Assembly: GCA_043798355.1 (NCBI GenBank)
Contig: JAZDOT010000047.1
Coordinates: forward strand, 9,908 to 73,907
From: JAZDOT01 sp043798355
GTDB lineage: Bacteria; Patescibacteriota; Gracilibacteria; Peribacterales; Peribacteraceae
Reading direction: 5' to 3'
Length of the DNA stretch: 64,000 nt
The position numbers and the translations under genes were made by a program. The notes under the pieces are model-generated. The model saw only the letters and a list, made by a program, of their open reading frames with translations, was not told where the DNA came from and made no database searches. Positions 58,981 to 64,000 of the stretch are shown here, in pieces. How positions within the stretch are numbered: the stretch's first letter is position 1; each line of letters begins with the position of its first letter.

Positions 58981-59654
58981 AAACACGTGGATCGAAGATT
59001 CTCTCGAGGGAAAAACGTTTCCGTGGTTTCGATCAATCCTACTTCACGAGCCATGCCTACGAAGACTACACCGAGCGCGCCTCGGAGGAATTCAACCGAA
59101 AGGCCGACAGAATTATTGCCACCATCCACCCCGATCCCGACTGGACATTCCTGGACGTCGGATGCGGCCTCGCGGGCGGATGTATCGGCCCGCTCCGGAA
59201 GCGGGGGTTTCGCGCCGAAGGAACCGATGTGTCGGATTACTGTCTTACGCATTCTCCCTGCCGCGAATGGATCCGCTTTGGAGAGGTGCTCTCTCTCCCC
59301 TTCGCAGCACAATCCTTTGATGTCATCGTGTGTGGCGAGACTTTCCTCTACGTCCATGAGAGAGATATCGATGCGGGAGTCAGAGAGCTTATACGTGTTG
59401 CGAAGCACTTCATCGTCTTCTCGCTCTTCGATAAATCATCCCCTTACGCATCGCAGCAGGAAAACCCCGACCCGCTCAGAAGTGAAGCGATCAGTAAGCT
59501 AACACGGAAAGACTATGAACACGCTTTCCTCAAGAGAGGATGTTCGATCACTTCACGGGACATCTTCAACAGGATTCCGTACGAGGAGCACTGTTTCTCG
59601 GACGTCTTCAGTGTTCCACCGTCCGCCCGTTCCTCCGCGCCGAATAGGCCGTGA
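58977..59654 (+). CDS. SAM-dependent methyltransferase paired with the ATP-grasp enzyme
   Basis: The 225-residue protein has a class I methyltransferase core: WTFLDVGCGLAGGCIGPLRK (SAM loop), AEGTDVSDYCL, LSLPFAAQSFDVIVCGETFLYVHE. It starts within the stop of the ATP-grasp gene (ATGA), so translation is coupled and it may methylate that product. Its last 47 bp overlap the end of the minus-strand gene at 59608. Confidence 0.87.
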   Translation: MKTRGSKILSREKRFRGFDQSYFTSHAYEDYTERASEEFNRKADRIIATIHPDPDWTFLDVGCGLAGGCIGPLRKRGFRAEGTDVSDYCLTHSPCREWIRFGEVLSLPFAAQSFDVIVCGETFLYVHERDIDAGVRELIRVAKHFIVFSLFDKSSPYASQQENPDPLRSEAISKLTRKDYEHAFLKRGCSITSRDIFNRIPYEEHCFSDVFSVPPSARSSAPNRP

Positions 59655-60216
59655 GCGAAGGGAAATGCCATGGGAGTTTATGTTCCTCCACGCACGGGAA
59701 CACCTCTTCCATGAAATCCCGCACGCGGGGGTAGTTCTGATACGCGATGAACCTGCCCTGCGGTGCGAGCACTTCCTTCACCGCAAAAACAATCGCGCGG
59801 CCTTCGTGTTCAGAAAGCGTGGAAAACGGAATACCCGAGAGGACACGGTCCGCCTGCCCGATGCGATGCTCGCAAAGAATGCGTCGAAGGTCGGCAGCAG
59901 TGCCATGCACAACCCGCAGGCACCCGTTGCCACCGGTTATTGCATGGAGTCTTCGCGCAAATCCTTCGATCAATTCGATGGCGATGAGTTGCGACGATTC
60001 CACCCCACTGTCCCCCCCTTCTCCCATCCTGTGCAAAATCTCCCGCGTAAATGCGCCGCTCCCGGGTCCCAGCTCGAGAACGGTGTCTCCTCGGCGCACC
60101 TCCATGAGATCCACGACGGCACGGACGATGCGCGGCGGCGTCGGGAACACCGATCCGACGGAGAACGGGTGCCGCACACCCTGTACAAAGAATTCCGCAG
60201 CTTCCAGAAACCCCAT
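59608..60216 (-). CDS. PmtA/KsgA-like methyltransferase
   Basis: The 202-residue protein has RHPFSVGSVFPTPPRIVRA at the front, the SAM loop DTVLELGPGSGAFTREIL, IAIELIEGFARRL, and the motif-IV piece VLSGIPFSTLSE. This set is typical of phospholipid N-methyltransferases (PmtA) and the related rRNA adenine dimethyltransferases; the SGIPFS piece favours the lipid branch. It could methylate phosphatidylethanolamine. No lipid gene is nearby. Confidence 0.82.
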   Translation of the reverse strand: MGFLEAAEFFVQGVRHPFSVGSVFPTPPRIVRAVVDLMEVRRGDTVLELGPGSGAFTREILHRMGEGGDSGVESSQLIAIELIEGFARRLHAITGGNGCLRVVHGTAADLRRILCEHRIGQADRVLSGIPFSTLSEHEGRAIVFAVKEVLAPQGRFIAYQNYPRVRDFMEEVFPCVEEHKLPWHFPSLTAYSARRNGRTVEH

Positions 60217-60764
60217 AGGAAGGGAGCATACGCCGAAGGGAAGAAAGAAACTGGATCACCCCCGTAAATGTCGCCATGCCACGAGATTCCGAACCTCTGG
60301 AATCCCTCGCAGAGGATGTGATCGGATAGTGGGATGGCCTTATCCCCTCTCCGGACAGCATCGAATGGGATGATGAAGAATGGGAAACCCTTCCGCCCGA
60401 GGACTGGCAATCCGGGAATGGGGAATCGCTCCCGACCGTCCGGCCTCCGCACGCACCTCTTCCGCAAAACCCCGTCTTCCTCCACACGGATACGGTCGAG
60501 ATTCTGCGGCGAACCTGCGGCACTCCGACGGGTGCCCCCGAACAGTCGCTCCAGTATGCCCGCAAGGGCATGTGCGGCGTAGAGCCCCTGTCGCGAAGAC
60601 ACCTGCACGGGGAGTAACCCCTCATCCAAACCATCGACGAAAAGATTTCCTGCATACGCAAAGGAACGATATACTGCCGTCAATCCCGCATGTCATTCCT
60701 TCGTTCATTTTCCATTATCAATTTTCAATTATCCATTCACCCCGAGCAAAGCGAGGGGTGCCGT
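60217..60764. other. Gap without a clear gene, coding-like on both strands
   Basis: The plus frame from an ATG at 60277 reads protein-like (MPRDSEPLESLAEDVIG), meets TAG, then continues open and acidic (SPDSIEWDDEEWETLPPEDW) to a stop near 60617. The minus strand is open in the same codon register from a TTG at 60683. Either could be a decayed gene. Near 60669 a TATACT box may serve tRNA-Glu. A heptamer array is at 60704-60738. Confidence 0.4.
60704..60738. repeat. Heptamer array upstream of tRNA-Glu
   Basis: Five units drift from TTCATTT over TCCATTA and TCAATTT to TCCATTC. Confidence 0.85.
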
Positions 60765-60839
60765 GGCCCTATCGTCTAATGGTTAGGACATCAGGTTTTC
60801 AGCCTGAGAATCGGGGTTCGATCCCCCGTGGGGCTGCCA
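60765..60839 (+). tRNA. tRNA-Glu (anticodon TTC), CCA encoded; integration site
   Basis: Acceptor GGCCCTA pairs with TGGGGCT, anticodon stem TCAGG/CCTGA surrounds TTTTCAG (anticodon TTC), T arm CGGGG-TTCGATC-CCCCG. The discriminator is G (60836) and CCA is encoded at 60837-60839. A 78-bp inverted repeat begins at 60835, inside the acceptor end, and the recombinase gene runs antisense into the tRNA. Confidence 0.96.
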
Positions 60840-62270
60840 ATTACGAAATCGCCGGTTTTGCAGCAGAACGCGCCACCCCTTCGCGGCTTCCGGCCGCAGC
60901 GTTTGCCCTTTGAGAAGAACGTTCGAGCCGATCGTTTTGAGAAATGTGCGAAATTCCTGCGGATCATCCTGTGAAAGCAGTTTTTTGGCTTGGCAGCTAC
61001 GAATAATGAACTCCCGCATCGGTTCGAGCCACTCATTGCCGTTGTGTTCGCTGTCCCGGATTCTCTGATCGAGGTCCGCTTTTCGCTGGAGAAGACTATT
61101 TTTCTTCCGGACATATTCCTCAGCTTCGATCATTCCCTCCAACTTCATATCGAGGAGCTTCTCCAACTTGCCTTCGGTTTGTCCCTTCTCTTCAACGAGA
61201 CAGCGAACAGCTGCCCGACTGTTTGTGCGAGTGTGAGTCTCCTCCTCATTGAGCTTGTGGAGCATGTTCTCCGCCCAGTCGTCAGGCAGCGAGACCTTTT
61301 CGACGATTTTCCTTACCTGTTCAAGCAGAGACTCTTCCCGGAGGTACTTCTCGGTGCAGCTTCCTTTCTTTTTGGTGCAGCGGTAGTAGTGATGCCCTTT
61401 CTGCAACTCCGCTGTGACCGCGCATCCACACGTCCCGCATTGCATGAGGCCGATGAAGGAGAACTCGTGTTTGCGCCTGCGCTGCTTCTTGCCTCGTCTG
61501 GCCATCACCCGCTGCACCTCGTCGAACAGGCTTTTGGCAATGAGTGGCTCGTGTTTGTCCTCGTAGAGCTCGCCGCGGAACTCCAACATCCCGTAATAGA
61601 AGGGACGAAGGAGGATCTTTTGGATCGTGGAAAGGTGGAGAACGTTTCCCTTTCTGCTTCGTAGCCCCTGTTCCTCCAGCCACCATGTCAGTGACTGGAA
61701 GGTGTACTCACCTGTTGCGTACAGCTCAAAGGCCTTGCAAACGAGTGGTGCGCGTTTGGGATCAATCTCGATCTGCTTCGTGTAACGGTTGTTGAGGTAT
61801 CCCGAGGGCGCAGCCCAGCACCACTCACCTCGTCTTATCTTCTGCCGGATACCGCGCTTCACATTCTCGCTCAAGTTGTCCACGTAGTACTTGCTCTGCC
61901 CGAAAGCGAGATTGAGCATGAACTTCCCCTGCGGTGTCGGTTCGCACCAGAAGGTCGGGAACCGCAAGGCTTTGAGCTTCCCCGTATCGAGGAGGTAGAT
62001 GATCTTCCCGCCGTCCACGGAATTCCGCGCGATTCTGTCGGGATGCCAAGCCAAAATCCCTTGTGCTTCTCCTTTCTCAATCTTTCGCAGCATTTCCGCG
62101 AACACGGTTCGCCCGGGTTCTTTGGCGGTTTTCGCCTCCTCGAAGGAGGCGGCAATTTCAAGGTGTTCTCTGGCAGCGAATTGTCGCAGCTCCGTGAGCT
62201 GCGCTTCGATGGAGAGCGTCTGACGCTCCTCACTCTCCGATGACTTTCGTGCGTAGAGGAAATATCTCAT
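60783..62270 (-). CDS. Large serine recombinase (site-specific integrase)
   Basis: The 495-residue protein has an N-terminal resolvase domain (MRYFLYARKSSESEERQTLS with the catalytic Ser, GILAWHPDRIARNS), a recombinase domain (YYVDNLSENVKRGIRQKIRRGEWCW), a zinc ribbon (CGTCGCAVTA ... YRCTKKKGSC) and a coiled coil (about 380-440). Such enzymes integrate and excise mobile elements. I chose the ATG at 62270 by homology; the longer frame would translate an inverted-repeat copy. The last about 45 residues (from KGQTLRPEAAKG) are encoded by the left inverted repeat and the last 18 or so by the antisense strand of tRNA-Glu, so the conserved protein ends earlier. Confidence 0.92.
   Translation of the reverse strand: MRYFLYARKSSESEERQTLSIEAQLTELRQFAAREHLEIAASFEEAKTAKEPGRTVFAEMLRKIEKGEAQGILAWHPDRIARNSVDGGKIIYLLDTGKLKALRFPTFWCEPTPQGKFMLNLAFGQSKYYVDNLSENVKRGIRQKIRRGEWCWAAPSGYLNNRYTKQIEIDPKRAPLVCKAFELYATGEYTFQSLTWWLEEQGLRSRKGNVLHLSTIQKILLRPFYYGMLEFRGELYEDKHEPLIAKSLFDEVQRVMARRGKKQRRRKHEFSFIGLMQCGTCGCAVTAELQKGHHYYRCTKKKGSCTEKYLREESLLEQVRKIVEKVSLPDDWAENMLHKLNEEETHTRTNSRAAVRCLVEEKGQTEGKLEKLLDMKLEGMIEAEEYVRKKNSLLQRKADLDQRIRDSEHNGNEWLEPMREFIIRSCQAKKLLSQDDPQEFRTFLKTIGSNVLLKGQTLRPEAAKGWRVLLQNRRFRNWQPHGGSNPDSQAENLMS
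60835..60938. repeat. Left inverted repeats of the tRNA-Glu element
   Basis: 60835-60912 (78 bp) has a perfect inverted copy at 62302-62379. 60914-60938 (25 bp) has a perfect inverted copy at 62503-62527. The first begins in the tRNA acceptor end and is a candidate attachment site. Confidence 0.9.
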
Positions 62271-62551
62271 GGGGTCAGGAGAAAAAGTTTGCGTTTGGCG
62301 GCAAAGGGCAAACGCTGCGGCCGGAAGCCGCGAAGGGGTGGCGCGTTCTGCTGCAAAACCGGCGATTTCGTAATTGGCAGGCTGCGTTCGCAAAAATTCG
62401 AACAGATTTTAGCACTTCCGGCTGCGACGGCTGAAATTTTGGGGGCACCAGCCGCCGCAGCTCCGACGACTGGCCGTTTCGGAAAACCGCCAAAGAACCC
62501 GGAAAACGATCGGCTCGAACGTTCTTCGGTCCGCCAAACGCAAACTTTTTC
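62271..62551. repeat. Right end of the element: nested inverted repeats
   Basis: This 281-bp stretch upstream of the recombinase is made of inverted copies: 62302-62379 of 60835-60912; 62503-62527 of 60914-60938; 62531-62551 of 62281-62301; and about 62481-62502 of a part of the recombinase gene near 62112-62133. No gene is seen in it. The order suggests repeated inversion or duplication events. Confidence 0.85.
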
Positions 62552-62588
62552 TTGATACTCATGCACAAATCTTACCACCTTTTCATGA

Positions 62589-62604
62589 GTGTACAATCGT
62601 ACAC
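62589..62604. promoter_or_regulatory. Palindrome upstream of the restriction-modification genes
   Basis: GTGTAC-AATC-GTACAC is a perfect 6-bp inverted repeat 62 nt before the methyltransferase ATG. It resembles an operator such as those that time expression of restriction-modification genes. Confidence 0.45.
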
Positions 62605-62665
62605 CAAAACATTTATTCCAATGACGCACTACAAGTTTTGCACAAGTCGATATATATTATCTCAT

Positions 62666-63445
62666 ATGAAATTTCCAAGCGACTTTATCGATAAGATGAT
62701 TTGCGGCGATTGCGTAGAAGTGATGCGGAAAATGCCAGACAAAAGTATCGATTTAGTCGTAACTAGTCCTCCTTATAATTTAAAAAACTCAACAGGGAAC
62801 GGGATGAAAGATGGGAGAGGTGGCAAATGGTCAGGAGCTGCACTTATGAATGGATACTCGCATCATCATGATGCAATGCCACACAATGAGTATGCAAAGT
62901 GGCAACGCGAATGTCTGACAGAAATGCTCAGAGTCATCAAAGACGATGGTGCGATTTTCTATAATCATAAATGGAGAGTGCAGGCGGGGCTTCTGCAAGA
63001 CAGGCAAGACATTGTATCTGGCTTCCCTGTAAGACAGATCATCATTTGGAAGCGAAAGGGCGGCTTCAACTTTAATGCAGGGTACTTCCTCCCTACTTAT
63101 GAGGTTATTTACCTTATTGCAAAGCCAGAATTCAAACTTGTTCCTAAAGCAAATGCATTTGGAGATGTCTGGGAGTTTACACAGGAGATGAATAATCCTC
63201 ATCCAGCTGCGTTCCCCGCCGCTCTCATTGATCGGATTATCTCTTCCACCACAGCACAGATAATTCTTGATCCATTCATGGGTTCAGGTACAACAGCTGT
63301 GGCTGCCAAGGAGCTTCGTCGACACTTTATCGGAATAGATATATCGCCTGACTATTGCCAAATGGCAGAGGAACGCATAGGCATAGCAAAGACCAGAGAA
63401 GTGTATAGCCTCCCTCAAAAACAGCTTGCGTTACTCCACGCCTAG
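62666..63445 (+). CDS. Type II DNA methyltransferase, probably N4-cytosine
   Basis: The 259-residue protein has motif IV VVTSPPYNLKN before motif I ILDPFMGSGTTAVAAKEL, the order of class beta methyltransferases. The SPPY catalytic tetrapeptide is typical of N4-cytosine enzymes (DPPY would suggest N6-adenine). It should protect host sites against the endonuclease encoded 3 nt downstream. I chose the ATG at 62666: homology starts there and TATATT lies about 8 nt upstream. It is AT-rich compared with the rest of the window, so probably acquired. Confidence 0.9.
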   Translation: MKFPSDFIDKMICGDCVEVMRKMPDKSIDLVVTSPPYNLKNSTGNGMKDGRGGKWSGAALMNGYSHHHDAMPHNEYAKWQRECLTEMLRVIKDDGAIFYNHKWRVQAGLLQDRQDIVSGFPVRQIIIWKRKGGFNFNAGYFLPTYEVIYLIAKPEFKLVPKANAFGDVWEFTQEMNNPHPAAFPAALIDRIISSTTAQIILDPFMGSGTTAVAAKELRRHFIGIDISPDYCQMAEERIGIAKTREVYSLPQKQLALLHA

Positions 63446-63448
63446 ACT

Positions 63449-64000
63449 ATGCAAATCTATACAAAGGAATCCCTCATCGAAAAGCTGCTGGAGATTGTTA
63501 AAAAAGGATGGATTCTGAACAATCGTCACGGGAATCATGGTGGAATTGGCAATACTCTTGAAGACTTGCTTGGAATCAAAGAAAATAATTTGCCTATTCC
63601 GAATGCTGCCGAATGGGAGCTAAAGACGCAACGTCTCAATTCCACTTCGCTCACGACACTTTTCCATATTGAACCCTCGCCACGTGCCATACGTTTTGTG
63701 CCGCAAGTACTCTTGCCGAAATACGGTTGGGCGCACCAAGAGGATGGCAAAAAATATGCAAAAGGTGAAATGAGTTTCCGCCAAACGATACATGGAAAAT
63801 CGCGCAGTGATCGTGGCTTCAAAGTGGTGATTGATCGAGAATCTCAGAAGATTTTAATTTCTTTTGAGGCGAAGAGTGTTGACCAACGGCATAAGAACTG
63901 GATCAAGTCCGTGAAAAAACGTGTTGGCCTCGATGAGCTCAATCCGCAACCATATTGGGGTTTTGACGATTTGGAACATAAGGCCGGAACAAAACTGCTC
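63449..64000 (+). CDS. MvaI/BcnI-family restriction endonuclease (3' end outside window)
   Basis: 184 residues are visible and the frame is open to the window edge. GNHGGIGNTLEDLLGIKENN followed by AAEWELKTQRLN is the MvaI/BcnI signature, with Glu/Lys of EWELK as catalytic metal ligands. These monomeric enzymes cut CCWGG or CCSGG and are paired with N4-cytosine methyltransferases, as here. Site specificity cannot be read from this part. The gene lies 3 nt after the methyltransferase. Confidence 0.85.
   Translation, partial: MQIYTKESLIEKLLEIVKKGWILNNRHGNHGGIGNTLEDLLGIKENNLPIPNAAEWELKTQRLNSTSLTTLFHIEPSPRAIRFVPQVLLPKYGWAHQEDGKKYAKGEMSFRQTIHGKSRSDRGFKVVIDRESQKILISFEAKSVDQRHKNWIKSVKKRVGLDELNPQPYWGFDDLEHKAGTKLL

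Noticed and set aside
62267..62629. Small open frames on both strands upstream of the recombinase
   Set aside because: They consist of translated inverted-repeat DNA and share no start signal.

Overview
The window looks like a chromosomal segment of a Candidate Phyla Radiation (Patescibacteria) bacterium, most likely a Peregrinibacteria/Peribacteria relative. This is inferred from gene content, not from a marker gene. TGA is used as a normal stop, so the Gracilibacteria code (TGA = Gly) does not apply. The native part is GC-rich and densely packed. It has many small envelope proteins with a signal peptide or one membrane helix, a slimmed RelA/SpoT enzyme, and two archaeal-type PurP enzymes. 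A few AT-rich islands (about 1040-1160, 19160-19320, 39160-39850 and 62560-64000) look acquired or regulatory.

Layout: 1-1770 holds two secreted-protein genes and a probable structured RNA of about 570 nt with its own promoter and terminator. 1778-8382 (minus): VirD4/HerA-like ATPase, hrcA with a CIRCE operator, rpmE, gyrA. 8765-15176: rsmI, a polysaccharide deacetylase, an M23 peptidase, ruvA, pgi, trxA and a small membrane protein. 15361-19158: tRNA-Ala, a RelE-type toxin-antitoxin pair, two purP paralogues and an unknown gene. 19318-29320: secreted, surface and lipid-anchored proteins around tRNA-Cys and a PfkB kinase. 29489-39104: secF, tig, an ATP-grasp/QEGLA-zincin fusion with a 7TM partner, a divergent ATP-grasp gene, a RelA/SpoT homologue and dtd. 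39887-48622: L10 leader with rplJ-rplL, an LCP ligase, two membrane proteins, lexA, and a valS whose frame is broken inside a repeat. 49285-60216: small proteins, a K+ channel, pnp, methyltransferases, an Nramp-like transporter and a two-domain ATP-grasp enzyme with a methyltransferase. 60765-64000: tRNA-Glu carrying an integrated element with a large serine recombinase, nested inverted repeats and a MvaI/BcnI-like restriction-modification pair.

Three patterns run through the whole window. (1) Short arrays of degenerate 7-nt units (sometimes 6 or 8) occur at more than twenty places. Most lie between genes, but some lie inside purP and valS. (2) Palindromic REP/REPIN-like elements of several families fill most gaps over 300 bp. 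(3) Many genes have a -10 box (TAnnnT, often TAnnCT) only 6-12 nt before the start codon and no Shine-Dalgarno sequence, which suggests leaderless or near-leaderless transcripts.

The strongest candidates for undescribed biology are the heptamer arrays and their effect on valS and purP, the long structured RNA at 1196-1764, the ATP-grasp/QEGLA/7TM cluster, and the tRNA-Glu element with its nested inverted repeats.
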